Source: Pseudomonas lopnurensis (lineage in GTDB: Bacteria > Pseudomonadota > Gammaproteobacteria > Pseudomonadales > Pseudomonadaceae). Taken from it: 64,000 bases of DNA. The translations under genes were made by a program, and so were the position numbers. Below are positions 19,032 through 27,830 of this stretch, piece after piece (position 1 is the first letter of the stretch; each line of letters starts with the position of its first letter). The stretch is from NCBI RefSeq assembly GCF_015070855.1, contig NZ_JADDIX010000066.1:1-64000 (forward strand), given 5' to 3'. Below the pieces are notes generated by a model. That model was not told where the DNA came from. It made no database searches and saw only the letters and a list, made by a program, of their open reading frames with translations.

Positions 19032-19060
19032 ATGACAAAACGCACCTGGCTCGTTAACAT
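19032..19060 (+). promoter_or_regulatory. Promoter of tRNA-Arg(CCT)
   Basis: ATGACA-N17-TAACAT, ending 14 bases before the tRNA. The rest of the 313-base gap 18762-19074 is AT-richer than its surroundings and shows no further feature. Confidence 0.5.
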
Positions 19061-19074
19061 GCGGCCCGCGCAAC

Positions 19075-19151
19075 GTCCCAGTAGCTCAATCGGATAGAGC
19101 ATCCCCCTCCTAAGGGGAAGGTTGGAGGTTCGACCCCTCTCTGGGACGCCA
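19075..19151 (+). tRNA. tRNA-Arg (CCT)
   Basis: 77-nt cloverleaf with acceptor GTCCCAG/CTGGGAC, D-loop AATCGGATAGAGC, anticodon loop CTCCTAA giving CCT, T-loop GTTCGACCC and encoded CCA. It reads AGG codons. Confidence 0.95.
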
Positions 19152-19302
19152 TTTCCCTTTCTGCGCGCCCTTTCCCTGTCATCCCGTTGATACGGCTCCA
19201 AAGAGCCCACGCTGACGTCGCCGTCTGCGCGGATCAGAGGCTGTCTTGCATGCTGCGTTGCGTGAGGAATGGGGTGGAAGTTAGCGTTCTTCGTTACAGG
19301 GG

Positions 19303-20049
19303 TCAGCTAAAGGGTGTTTCGCTGACGTCGCGGCGTGCTTCGCGTTGCAGTTGGTAGACGAATCGCTCGATCTGGCGCTGGGTCGGCCCGCTGATGCGGT
19401 GGAAGCGCAGGCCGCAGAAGGTGGTATCGAGTTTCTCATTGACGACCAGATGTCGCAGTTCGACCGCGGTTTGCACCGTGCCGAACGGCAGCTTCGCCGA
19501 GAGTTCATAGAGCTGGCCGGTCTGCAGGCGGCCCTGTTGATCGCCCTTGATGCTCAGTTTGCAGCCTGTGGCCGAGATGTCGAGCAGCCTTCCCTCGAGC
19601 GCCTTTCGCAGCGAAGCGCCGCCGAGACTGGCTAGGGTGCTGGTTTCCTTGAGCTGGGCTCGATACGCGTTGCGGCGCTGGTGGTAGGTCAGCTCCGTAG
19701 GCATGGGCACCCAGTAGCAGCGGGCGTCGTCCAGTTCGGCAAGATGGGCCGGCTGGTTGTTCGTCCAGGCGATGCGAACGCCTTCGTAGAAGCCCTCCAC
19801 ATGAAAGGGCTCACCTTGCAGGAGGAGTCGTTCGCCGTCGGTTGGAATCAGCTCGTCGAGTGCAATCCAGCCTTTCTCGCGGTTCAGCTCCACCAGGAAG
19901 CTCCGATAGCGCTGGTTGCGCTCGTGGAAGCGAATGATCAGCGGGGTGCGGTTGTCCAGAAGCGGCCGCAGGTTGGCATGTATCTCGATCGGCGCCGTCA
20001 ACACTTTGGGCGGTTGCGGGCCTTCTTCGTCGAAGAATGGATTAGACAC
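19303..20049 (-). CDS. flgZ: PilZ-domain flagellar brake protein (YcgR/FlgZ)
   Basis: Predicted 248-aa c-di-GMP receptor that slows the flagellar motor. The N-terminal YcgR domain covers about residues 20-115. The PilZ domain begins with the c-di-GMP motif RRNAYR (125-130, RxxxR) and continues with DISATG (157-162, DxSxxG), so both binding motifs are intact. It is the third gene in the leftward order flgM-flgN-flgZ, an arrangement conserved in pseudomonads, 59 bases after flgN. Confidence 0.93.
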   Translation of the reverse strand: MSNPFFDEEGPQPPKVLTAPIEIHANLRPLLDNRTPLIIRFHERNQRYRSFLVELNREKGWIALDELIPTDGERLLLQGEPFHVEGFYEGVRIAWTNNQPAHLAELDDARCYWVPMPTELTYHQRRNAYRAQLKETSTLASLGGASLRKALEGRLLDISATGCKLSIKGDQQGRLQTGQLYELSAKLPFGTVQTAVELRHLVVNEKLDTTFCGLRFHRISGPTQRQIERFVYQLQREARRDVSETPFS

Positions 20050-20108
20050 GTTCCGATGCTCCCCGGCGCATTGGCATTACCATCGCATTACGTCCTTGTC
20101 GCGCCAGT

Positions 20109-20579
20109 TCAGGCCTGGCTCAAGGGGCGCTGTTTCGCGACCTTGGCGGCTCCGCCACGGTTGTCGTACAGGCTGGGGGTTTCGTTCTTGCCCTGGAGGA
20201 TGTCCAGCATGCTGCCCACCGCGCTCTGGTTGGCGCGGATGAGGCGGCCGTTGCGCTCGTTTGCGCTGCGGCAGGCTTCCAGGATCGTTTCCAGACGCTG
20301 GGCTTGTTCGAGGATTGCTGCGCCTTTTTCCGAGCGGGCGGCAAGGGCCTCCAGGCCGGTGCGATCAGCGCTCAGCTGCTGCGCGGTCAGCCACTGGCTG
20401 CGCTGGGTGCTGTGTTGGCCGAGCAGGGCCAGCAGCGGCTGCTTTTTCGCCAGAATGTTTTCCAGGCTCGCGAGGTCGCGCTCGCTCAGGGCCGTGAATT
20501 CCTGATCGCTGAGCTCAAGAAGCTGGCCGGCTATGCCGATATCGTCGGTGAGCTGCTCAAGCAGGGTCGTGTCTTGCAT
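20109..20579 (-). CDS. flgN: Flagellar export chaperone FlgN
   Basis: Predicted 156-aa, mostly helical cytoplasmic protein that keeps the hook-filament junction proteins FlgK and FlgL export-competent. It has no sharp motif; the call rests on size, helical/coiled-coil composition (LLEQLTDDIGIAGQLLELSDQEFTALSERD start) and the position between flgM and flgZ. It starts 42 bases after the flgM stop. Confidence 0.9.
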   Translation of the reverse strand: MQDTTLLEQLTDDIGIAGQLLELSDQEFTALSERDLASLENILAKKQPLLALLGQHSTQRSQWLTAQQLSADRTGLEALAARSEKGAAILEQAQRLETILEACRSANERNGRLIRANQSAVGSMLDILQGKNETPSLYDNRGGAAKVAKQRPLSQA

Positions 20580-20621
20580 TTCAGGCTCTGGGGCGTGCTC
20601 GTATCGGGTTTAAAGGGCAGG

Positions 20622-20954
20622 TCAGCGCTGTGTCTCGAAAGCCAGCAGCTTGGCCGCGACACGCTGACTGTCGACCTGATAGGAGCCGTCGGCGATCGAT
20701 TGGCGTAGCTTGGCTACGCGTTCCTGGTCGACGGCAGGCTGGTCGCTCAGCTTGTCGGCTGCCTGCTGCAGGCGCTGGGCTTCAGGGCTCAGTTGTACCG
20801 TGTCAGCAGTGCTGGCGGTCGTATTGCCGCTTTTAGGCGCATCGCCGGCCGGCCCTTGCAGGGGGCTGCCTGTGCGCTCGTTGCCTTGAACAGCACCGCG
20901 CCCGTTGGGGGCATTCAGTGTGCTGCTGTTGGGCCGGTTGAAGTCGATGACCAT
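20622..20954 (-). CDS. flgM: Anti-sigma28 factor FlgM
   Basis: Predicted 110-aa anti-sigma factor that holds FliA inactive until the hook is finished and FlgM is exported. The N terminus MVIDFNRPN is the Pseudomonas form. The C-terminal half ([19 protein letters not shown]... through [19 protein letters not shown]) is the sigma28-binding region. A sigma28 promoter lies directly upstream, the expected feedback design. Confidence 0.93.
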   Translation of the reverse strand: MVIDFNRPNSSTLNAPNGRGAVQGNERTGSPLQGPAGDAPKSGNTTASTADTVQLSPEAQRLQQAADKLSDQPAVDQERVAKLRQSIADGSYQVDSQRVAAKLLAFETQR

Positions 20955-20990
20955 GATGCAAACCTCGAAGGAATCAGGACGCTTGCCATA

Positions 20991-21017
20991 TGTTCGGCAA
21001 CAATGGACGAAACTTTA
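20991..21017 (-). promoter_or_regulatory. Sigma28 (FliA) promoter of flgM
   Basis: On the minus strand TAAA-N15-GCCGAACA, close to the FliA consensus TAAA-N15-GCCGATAA with exact spacing, about 37 bases before the flgM ATG. Confidence 0.75.
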
Positions 21018-21079
21018 GCGTTTTTTCGGCCGGGCCACATGAAAAAGTGCTGTGGTCTGACCGCTGGCCGTCACGCTTG

Positions 21080-21832
21080 TCACATCGCGACTTCGACATG
21101 GCCGGGGCCGGTGACCCGCGCTTTCACGACACGTCCGGAGCGTTGGTTCTTTACCGGGATCTGTTTGCCGGGCGCGCCATCCGCCATCGCTTCGCCAGGC
21201 ATGCGGACATTTATCGATCCGCTTCTGGCGGTGATCACCACCTGATCGCCCTTGCGCACCACTTCCGCAAGCTCCATCTGGTTGGGTGCTATCACCTGAT
21301 CCGGCTGCACCGGTCGGGTCAGCTTGTTGCCGAGCACTTCATCCATGCGTGTCAGGTAGCCCTGGGTGAGGTTGGCAACGTCGCGTTCGGCCAGGCTCAC
21401 GTCGGCCTCGCTGAGCCGACTGTCGCGCAGCAGCGAGCGGTTGGCGACGATGACCTGGCGATAGAGGCGCACCTGTGCAGGGACGAACACGGACCAGGGG
21501 CTGCTTCCCGTGCAACTTACCCGCACGGTGACACGTCCGATAGGTTGGGCGGAGCCGCCGAGCCTGGCCTCGAGCGGGAGGTCGCATTGTGCCAGGCGTA
21601 GTCGGGGGTCCAGGCGATTGACGCTGATTTCGTGACGGGCTTCTATGTCGCCGCGTCGCAAATAGTCGGCGACCGCCTGCTCAAGAAACTGCTCGGTCGC
21701 GTCGATAAGCTGCTCAGGATGTGACATGGTTGTCGCATGGGCCAGTTGGCCCAGTGCGCAAAACGCCGGCAGCAGCAGGTATCTGCGCAGTCCTTGGCCG
21801 TCGCGTCGGAAAAAAGTCATATGGGCGTTCAT
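21080..21832 (-). CDS. flgA: Flagellar P-ring assembly chaperone FlgA
   Basis: Predicted 250-aa periplasmic chaperone for FlgI polymerisation. A signal peptide (hydrophobic LLLPAFCALGQLAHA) is followed by an N-terminal domain with cysteines and the C-terminal SAF/FlgA domain (about 110-250, from FVPAQVRLYRQVIVANRSL). Three in-frame starts are possible: 21868 (with AGGGG ahead), 21832 and 21820. 21832 is used as a compromise that gives a normal-length signal peptide, so the N terminus is uncertain by up to 12 residues. It is divergent from cheV. Confidence 0.9.
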   Translation of the reverse strand: MNAHMTFFRRDGQGLRRYLLLPAFCALGQLAHATTMSHPEQLIDATEQFLEQAVADYLRRGDIEARHEISVNRLDPRLRLAQCDLPLEARLGGSAQPIGRVTVRVSCTGSSPWSVFVPAQVRLYRQVIVANRSLLRDSRLSEADVSLAERDVANLTQGYLTRMDEVLGNKLTRPVQPDQVIAPNQMELAEVVRKGDQVVITARSGSINVRMPGEAMADGAPGKQIPVKNQRSGRVVKARVTGPGHVEVAM

Positions 21833-21910
21833 GCCCCAACCAAAGCAAGGGGCGTGCCGCGTCTTCATCGTCGGCCCCTGAGCGATCTGCAAGCAGAGAG
21901 GAAGACTGGC

Positions 21911-22843
21911 ATGGCCGGTGTACTGGATTCGGTTAACCAGCGTACCCAACTGGTGGGGCAGAACCGCCTGGAGCTGTTGCTGTTTCGTCTGGAAGGCGAG
22001 CAGCTGTACGGCATCAACGTGTTCAAGGTGAAGGAGGTATTGCAGTGTCCGCGCCTGACGATCATGCCCAAGTCCGGCAGGGTCGTGCGCGGTGTGGCCA
22101 GCATCCGCGGCAGTACGCTGCCGATCCTCGACCTGTCCCTGGCGACGGGCAAGCCGGCGCTGGCGGACCTGCAGAACACCTTCGCGATCATCACCGAGTA
22201 CAACAACCGGACGCTGGGCTTTCTGGTGCGTTCGGTGGAGCGGATCGTGAACATGAACTGGGAGGAAATCCTTCCTCCCCCCAAGGGGGCCGGGCGGGAT
22301 CATTACCTGACGGCGGTGACCCACGTCGACAATCGCCTGGTGGAGATCATCGACGTCGAGAAGGTGCTGGCGGAGGTTGCGCCGATGTCCGAGGCGGTTT
22401 CGCCGAATGTGGTGGATGCCGAGACCCAGGCCAAGGCGCTTTCGTGTCGGGTACTGGTCGTCGATGACTCTTCCGTGGCGCGCAAGCAGATCGTTCGCTG
22501 CCTGGAGAATCTCGGGGTCGAGGTCGTCACGCTGAACGATGGCCGTGAGGCGCTCGACTACCTGAAGCGGATGGCCGACGACGGCAAGCGGCCGGCGGAG
22601 GAATTCCTGATGATGATCTCCGATATTGAAATGCCAGAGATGGATGGCTATACCCTGACTACTGAGGTGCGTCAGGATTCACGCATGCAGGATATGCATA
22701 TTCTCTTGCATACTTCGCTTTCCGGTGTGTTCAACCAGAACATGGTGAAGCGTGTGGGGGCGGACGATTTTCTCGCCAAGTTCCAGCCCGACGATCTCGC
22801 GGCTCGTGTGGTCGAGCGGATTCGAAAGGCGGATGCAAACTGA
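21911..22843 (+). CDS. cheV: Chemotaxis coupling protein CheV
   Basis: Predicted 310-aa chemotaxis protein with a CheW-like coupling domain (about 18-165) fused to a response-regulator receiver domain (about 179-308). The receiver has the acidic pair DD at 185-186, the phospho-acceptor Asp238 in SDIEMPEMDG, and Lys290 in LAKFQP. It links receptors to CheA and adapts by phosphorylation. It is followed by cheR after a 39-base gap, and then by flgB, as in other Pseudomonas flagellar clusters. Confidence 0.95.
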   Translation: MAGVLDSVNQRTQLVGQNRLELLLFRLEGEQLYGINVFKVKEVLQCPRLTIMPKSGRVVRGVASIRGSTLPILDLSLATGKPALADLQNTFAIITEYNNRTLGFLVRSVERIVNMNWEEILPPPKGAGRDHYLTAVTHVDNRLVEIIDVEKVLAEVAPMSEAVSPNVVDAETQAKALSCRVLVVDDSSVARKQIVRCLENLGVEVVTLNDGREALDYLKRMADDGKRPAEEFLMMISDIEMPEMDGYTLTTEVRQDSRMQDMHILLHTSLSGVFNQNMVKRVGADDFLAKFQPDDLAARVVERIRKADAN

Positions 22844-22882
22844 GGCTGGTCCTCTCATGGATTTGATGGCGAGGCTTTATTA

Positions 22883-23707
22883 GTGTCAGTTGATCTGGAT
22901 TTCGAGCAGTTCCGGGTATTTCTAGAGAAGACGTGCGGCATTCTGCTTGGCAGCAACAAACAGTATCTGGTGTCCAGCCGGCTGAACAAGCTGATGGAGC
23001 AGCAGGGCATCAAGACGCTCGGCGATCTGGTCAGGACGATCCAGGCGCAGCCGCGTAGCGGCCTGCGCGAGCAGGTCGTCGATGCGATGACCACCAACGA
23101 GACGCTGTGGTTTCGCGATACCTATCCATTCGAAGTGCTCAAGAGCCGGGTTCTGCCGGAAATGCTCAAGACCGGTTCCGGCCAGCGCCTGCGCATCTGG
23201 TCCGCCGCCTGTTCCTCGGGGCAGGAGCCTTACTCGCTGTCGATGGCGATCGATGAGTACGAGCGCAGCAATCCCAGCCAGCCGAAGACCGGTGTGCAGA
23301 TCGTCGCCACCGAGCTGTCGGGGGCGATGCTCGCCGCCTGCAAGGCGGCCGAATACGACAGCCTGGCGATCGCCCGCGGGCTTTCCAGCGAGCGCCTGCA
23401 GCGCTACTTCGATCTCAAGGCGCCCGGGCGCTGGGCGGTGAAGCCTGCCATTCGTTCGCGTGTCGAGTTCAAGGTTCAGAATCTGCTGGACAGCTATGCC
23501 GCCCTGGGTAAGTTCGACATCGTTTTCTGCCGCAATGTGCTGATCTATTTTTCCGCCGACGTGAAGAGAGACATTCTCAAGCGCATCCATGCGACCCTGC
23601 GTCCGGGTGGTTACCTGTTCCTCGGTGCCTCTGAGGCGCTCAACGGGCTGCCGGAGCTGTACCAGATGGTCCAGTGCAGTCCGGGGATCATCTACAAGGC
23701 GAAGTGA
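22883..23707 (+). CDS. cheR: Chemoreceptor glutamate methyltransferase CheR
   Basis: Predicted 274-aa SAM-dependent methyltransferase acting on chemoreceptor glutamates. An N-terminal helical domain (about 1-75) precedes the Rossmann-like domain with the SAM motif WSAACSSGQEPYSLSM and FDIVFCRNVLIYF. The start is GTG, with GAGG about 8 bases ahead, giving the usual family length. It follows cheV. Confidence 0.94.
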   Translation: MSVDLDFEQFRVFLEKTCGILLGSNKQYLVSSRLNKLMEQQGIKTLGDLVRTIQAQPRSGLREQVVDAMTTNETLWFRDTYPFEVLKSRVLPEMLKTGSGQRLRIWSAACSSGQEPYSLSMAIDEYERSNPSQPKTGVQIVATELSGAMLAACKAAEYDSLAIARGLSSERLQRYFDLKAPGRWAVKPAIRSRVEFKVQNLLDSYAALGKFDIVFCRNVLIYFSADVKRDILKRIHATLRPGGYLFLGASEALNGLPELYQMVQCSPGIIYKAK

Positions 23708-23897
23708 TTCGGAGTTGTTGACGTTTCATCGCAAACCGCCGCGAATGAAGCGTCAACAGATCCCTGGGAGTGGGTGGCAAAAAACCGTCATGCACCTTGC
23801 TGGTTGCGGCAAAACGGCGGAAAAGCCTTGCCGCTTTTGACGCTACTGAAATAGTTTTCCGGCTGTGAATCCCTTTAAATCAAGGGGTTATGTTCTA

Positions 23898-23913
23898 TGG
23901 CATGAGCTTTGCT
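23898..23913 (+). promoter_or_regulatory. Sigma54 promoter of flgBCDE
   Basis: TGGCATGAGCTTTGCT has the invariant GG-N10-GC (-24/-12) spacing and lies 44 bases before the flgB start codon, in the 250-base gap after cheR. Confidence 0.85.
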
Positions 23914-23957
23914 GGAGTATGCGCAAGCAGACTTGTATCCGGCAGAGGGCCAGATTC

Positions 23958-24362
23958 ATGAGCATCAGTTTCGACAAGGCCTTGGGCATTCATGAGAAGG
24001 CGCTGGGTTTCCGTTCGCAGCGCGCCGAAGTGCTGGCGAACAATATCGCCAATGCCGATACGCCTAACTACAAGGCCCGTGATCTCGACTTCGGCAGCGT
24101 GCTCGCCGAGCAGTCGGCGCAAAGCCAGGGTGGTTTCGGTGTCACTCGGACCAGCGACAGGCATATCGCCGCCGAGGGATTGGAAATCGCCGATGCGTCC
24201 CTGCGTTTCCGCACGCCGGCCCATCCGTCATTGGACCAGAACACCGTCGATCTGCAGATCGAGCAATCCAACTACGCGAAGAACGCCGTGGATTTCCAGG
24301 CGAGCTTTACCCTGCTCAACAGCAAGTTCAAGGGGCTGATCAGCGCCCTGCGCGGCGAATAA
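23958..24362 (+). CDS. flgB: Flagellar proximal rod protein FlgB
   Basis: Predicted 134-aa rod subunit exported by the flagellar type III apparatus; it forms the base of the rod. The flagellar rod signature LANNIANADTPNYKARDLDF is near the N terminus (about residues 26-45). It has no Sec signal, as expected for an export substrate. It is the first gene of flgBCDE behind a sigma54 promoter. Confidence 0.97.
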   Translation: MSISFDKALGIHEKALGFRSQRAEVLANNIANADTPNYKARDLDFGSVLAEQSAQSQGGFGVTRTSDRHIAAEGLEIADASLRFRTPAHPSLDQNTVDLQIEQSNYAKNAVDFQASFTLLNSKFKGLISALRGE

Positions 24363-24375
24363 AGGAGTTCTCACC

Positions 24376-24819
24376 ATGTCCCTCAGTAGCGTATTCAACA
24401 TTGCCGGCAGCGGCATGAGCGCCCAGAGCACTCGCCTGAACACCATTTCCAGCAACATCGCCAACGCCGAAACGGTTTCCTCCAGTGTCGACCAGACCTA
24501 TCGGGCCCGCCATCCGGTATTCGCCACCGTGTTCCAGCAGGCTGGCGGACAGCCCAACGAGTCGTTGTTCGCCGAGCAGGATCAGGCTGGCGCAGGTGTG
24601 CAGGTGCTCGGCGTCGTCGAGGACCAGGGCGAGCTGCAGGCGCGTTACGAGCCCAATCATCCCGCTGCCGACGAGAAGGGTTACGTCTACTACCCGAACG
24701 TCAACGTGGTGGAGGAAATGGCCGACATGATTTCCGCCAGTCGTGCGTTTCAGACCAACGCCGAGCTGATGAACACCGCCAAGACCATGCTGCAGAAAGT
24801 TCTGACGCTGGGTCAGTAA
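24376..24819 (+). CDS. flgC: Flagellar proximal rod protein FlgC
   Basis: Predicted 147-aa rod subunit. The N terminus carries the rod/hook signature (STRLNTISSNIANAETVSSS) and the C terminus the conserved NAELMNTAKTMLQKVLTLGQ amphipathic helix used in rod assembly. It sits 13 bases after flgB. Confidence 0.97.
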   Translation: MSLSSVFNIAGSGMSAQSTRLNTISSNIANAETVSSSVDQTYRARHPVFATVFQQAGGQPNESLFAEQDQAGAGVQVLGVVEDQGELQARYEPNHPAADEKGYVYYPNVNVVEEMADMISASRAFQTNAELMNTAKTMLQKVLTLGQ

Positions 24820-24831
24820 GGAGCATGAAAG

Positions 24832-25512
24832 ATGGCAATTGATACCAGTAGCGTGAGTAGTACCGTTCTTTCGCAATATTCCGGAACCGACTCTTCGTCC
24901 TCGGAAACCAGTAGTCTGGGTAAAACGGATTTTCTGATGTTGCTGGTGACGCAGCTTAATAATCAAAATCCTCTGGACCCGCAAGACAACAGCGAATTCG
25001 TCGCTCAGCTTGCGCAGTTCAGCAGTCTTGAGTCGATGGAAAATCTCAATACGTCAATGACGTCATTGTTGAGCAGTTATCAGTCTTCTCAGGCGCTGCA
25101 GGCAACTTCCCTCGTTGGAAGTTCGGTAATCGTAGAGACGGGTTCAGCGCTCGTTGATACCAGTGAAAGCCTCAGCGGTACTGTCGTAATGCCTTCGTCC
25201 GGCAGCAACGTCAATGTGAAGATCTATGACAGTACGGGATCGCTGGTAAAAACGATTTCCCTCGGGGACCAGAGTAGCGGAAACATCGATTTCATCTGGG
25301 ATGGCACCAACTCCAGTGGCGAGACTGTTGATCCGGGGACCTTCACCTTCGTGGCGGAAGCGTCGCTCGATGGGGCCACTACTGCGCTCAGTACGTATCT
25401 CCCGGCAAAAGTAAATAGTGTCACCCTGGGGCAGGACGGAGCAGAGATGACTCTTAACCTGGCAGGTATTGGAAGCGTGAGCCTTTCGCAAGTTCGAACC
25501 ATCGGTAAGTAA
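24832..25512 (+). CDS. flgD: Flagellar hook cap protein FlgD
   Basis: Predicted 226-aa hook-capping scaffold. The N-terminal export and capping region has LGKTDFLMLLVTQLNNQNPLDPQDN (about 29-53). The C-terminal half holds a FlgD Ig-like (FlgD_ig, about 105-180) and Tudor-like fold. The coding sequence is visibly less GC-rich than flgB, flgC and flgF-J, a trait shared with flgE. The gap to flgC is 12 bases. Confidence 0.95.
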   Translation: MAIDTSSVSSTVLSQYSGTDSSSSETSSLGKTDFLMLLVTQLNNQNPLDPQDNSEFVAQLAQFSSLESMENLNTSMTSLLSSYQSSQALQATSLVGSSVIVETGSALVDTSESLSGTVVMPSSGSNVNVKIYDSTGSLVKTISLGDQSSGNIDFIWDGTNSSGETVDPGTFTFVAEASLDGATTALSTYLPAKVNSVTLGQDGAEMTLNLAGIGSVSLSQVRTIGK

Positions 25513-25534
25513 TTAATCGCATTGGGAGAATGCC

Positions 25535-26851
25535 ATGACGTTTAATGTTGCGCTGAGCGGCCTGAATGCGGCCAGCACGGATCTGAATGTAACGGGTAAT
25601 AATATCGCGAACGTCGGTACAACCGGCTTCAAGGCTTCGCGCGCGGAGTTTGCGGATCTTTACGCAACGTCCATGCTCGGCTCTGGAGGAAATGCGGTCG
25701 GCAGTGGGGTGACGACCGCGGATATTGCCCAGCAATTCACTCAGGGGAATATCACAAGTACTGGAAATAGCCTTGACCTGGCGATCAGTGGCAATGGTTA
25801 TTTCATGGTCAGTAACAATGGCTCCATGCTTTATACCCGTGCTGGCGCCTTCAAGACAGATGCCGAAGGCTATGTCATAAATAGCGAGGGGTATAACCTG
25901 CAAGGTTATGGAGTCAATTCCAGTGGTGATATCGTCAGTGGCATTACCACCAATCTCAAGGTTGATAGCAGTAACCAGGCGCCGAATGCTACGAGTTCGG
26001 TAGTGGAGACACTGGCACTGAATTCCAACAGCAGCGTTCCTACCAACACTCCCTTCGATGCCAGCGATTCGAGTACTTACAACTGGTCGACCTCGGTGCC
26101 CTTGTATGACACGCAAGGCAACTCCCACACGATGACCCAGTACTTCGTGAAAGACGACAGTAACCAGTGGACCATGTACACCCTCATCGATGGGCGAAAT
26201 CCGGCTGACCCGACTTCTACGGATGCGTATGAGGTGAGCATCGGTTTCACGGCGGCTGGAGCGCTGGATCTGACCTCCTTGGCATCCACCGATTTCGATG
26301 TGAACGCCGATGGAACCCTGACCTTGAATACCTGGGTGCCGGCGACGGTAACCGATTCGACTACTTCGCCAGTCACCTGGGGGAGCAATGGCGCAGCCGC
26401 CAGCGCGAGTGGTATTTCCATCGATCTGCGCAACATCAGCCAGACGAATACCAGCTTCGCGGTATTGAGCAGTCCGGTCCAGGACGGCTACACCACGGGC
26501 CAGCTGTCGGGGCTCTCCATCGATGACACTGGCGTGATGTTCGCCACCTACACCAATGGTCAGTCGAAGGTCATCGGGCAAGTGGTGCTGGCGAATTTCA
26601 CGAACTCGCAAGGGCTTGCTTCGGTAGGTGGCACGGCTTGGGCGCAAACGCTGGCCTCCGGGGAGCCGGCTATCGGAACGCCGGGGTCCGGAACGCTGGG
26701 CTCCTTGCAGTCTGGTGCGCTGGAAGATTCGAACGTCGATCTTACGGCGCAACTGGTCAACCTGATCGTCGCCCAGCGAAACTATCAGGCCAACGCCAAA
26801 ACAGTGGAAACCGAAAGCGCCATCTCCCAGACCATCATCAACCTGCGCTGA
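25535..26851 (+). CDS. flgE: Flagellar hook protein FlgE
   Basis: Predicted 438-aa hook subunit. The conserved N terminus (MTFNVALSGLNAASTDLNV, then NNIANVGTTGFKASRAEF) and C terminus (LVNLIVAQRNYQANAKTVET) form the hook core D0/D1. The middle (about 150-330) is the variable exposed region rich in Ser/Thr/Asn. Composition resembles flgD more than the downstream genes. A strong terminator follows 53 bases after the stop and a new sigma54 promoter starts flgF. Confidence 0.96.
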   Translation: MTFNVALSGLNAASTDLNVTGNNIANVGTTGFKASRAEFADLYATSMLGSGGNAVGSGVTTADIAQQFTQGNITSTGNSLDLAISGNGYFMVSNNGSMLYTRAGAFKTDAEGYVINSEGYNLQGYGVNSSGDIVSGITTNLKVDSSNQAPNATSSVVETLALNSNSSVPTNTPFDASDSSTYNWSTSVPLYDTQGNSHTMTQYFVKDDSNQWTMYTLIDGRNPADPTSTDAYEVSIGFTAAGALDLTSLASTDFDVNADGTLTLNTWVPATVTDSTTSPVTWGSNGAAASASGISIDLRNISQTNTSFAVLSSPVQDGYTTGQLSGLSIDDTGVMFATYTNGQSKVIGQVVLANFTNSQGLASVGGTAWAQTLASGEPAIGTPGSGTLGSLQSGALEDSNVDLTAQLVNLIVAQRNYQANAKTVETESAISQTIINLR

Positions 26852-26904
26852 GCCTGGGAGGCAAGCGCATTGCCGCTAACGGCAGTATTCCGCCGCTCTC
26901 GTGA

Positions 26905-26933
26905 AAGAAGGCCCTTTAGGGCCTTCTTCTTTT
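26905..26933 (+). terminator. Terminator of flgBCDE
   Basis: 10-bp perfect stem AAGAAGGCCC / GGGCCTTCTT with a TTTA loop, followed by CTTTT. Confidence 0.9.
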
Positions 26934-26979
26934 CCGGGAAAAGTTTTCATTTCAATGGCTTGGATTCCTACTGGGGCTG

Positions 26980-26996
26980 TGGCACGCGCCTTGCAT
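26980..26996 (+). promoter_or_regulatory. Sigma54 promoter of flgF-L
   Basis: TGGCACGCGCCTTGCAT matches the sigma54 consensus nearly perfectly with GG-N10-GC spacing, 51 bases before the flgF start. Confidence 0.93.
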
Positions 26997-27047
26997 TTTC
27001 ATCGTTAACACAATCGCAAGCGTCAATCTCGCGTCTCGGAGATTTCG

Positions 27048-27788
27048 ATGGACAAGATGCTCTACGTGGCCATGACCGGTGCCAGCCAGAACGCGCGGGC
27101 CCAGCAGGCGCACGCCAACAATCTGGCGAACATTTCCACCACGGGCTTTCGCCGGGACTTCGAACAGGCGCGTTCGATGCAGGTGTTCGGCGACAGCTAT
27201 CCAGCCCGCGTCTACGCCATGTCGGAGCGCCCGGGTACCGATTTCACCGCCGGCGCGCTGCAGGAAACCGGCCGTGACCTGGACGTCGCCATCGAAGGCG
27301 AGGGCTGGATCGCCGTGCAGGCGCCGGATGGCAACGAGGCCTACGTGCGTACCGGCAGTCTGAACATCGACATGCTGGGCATGCTGCGCACCGCCGACGG
27401 CATGCCGGTGCTCGGCAACGGCGGGCCGATCGCCATTCCGCCGGAGGAAAAGGTGGATATCGGCCACGACGGCACCATCAGCATTCGTGCCCTGGGCGAA
27501 GACCCGAACGTCGTGGTCACCGTGGACCGTCTCAAGCTGGTCAACCCCGATCCGCAGCAATTGGAGAAGGGCACCGACGGCCTGATCCGCATGAAGGATG
27601 GGCAGCCCCTCGAGGCGGATGCCAACGTACGGGTCACCTCCGGGTTTCTCGAGGCGAGCAACGTCAATGCCGTTGCCGAGATGACGTCCATGCTGGCGTT
27701 GTCCCGCCAGTTCGAACTGCACGTGAAGATGATGCGCACCGCCGAAGACGACGCGGCTGCCATGGCTCGCGTACTGCAAATCAGCTAA
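27048..27788 (+). CDS. flgF: Flagellar rod protein FlgF
   Basis: Predicted 246-aa distal/proximal rod subunit. The N-terminal rod signature is AHANNLANISTTGFRRDFEQ and the C-terminal one is NVNAVAEMTSMLALSRQFEL. It is the first gene behind the second sigma54 promoter. flgG follows after 42 bases. Confidence 0.96.
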   Translation: MDKMLYVAMTGASQNARAQQAHANNLANISTTGFRRDFEQARSMQVFGDSYPARVYAMSERPGTDFTAGALQETGRDLDVAIEGEGWIAVQAPDGNEAYVRTGSLNIDMLGMLRTADGMPVLGNGGPIAIPPEEKVDIGHDGTISIRALGEDPNVVVTVDRLKLVNPDPQQLEKGTDGLIRMKDGQPLEADANVRVTSGFLEASNVNAVAEMTSMLALSRQFELHVKMMRTAEDDAAAMARVLQIS

Positions 27789-27830
27789 CACCCGCGCGTA
27801 GCGCCCGGCCGGCGCACGAGGAGAACGCAC

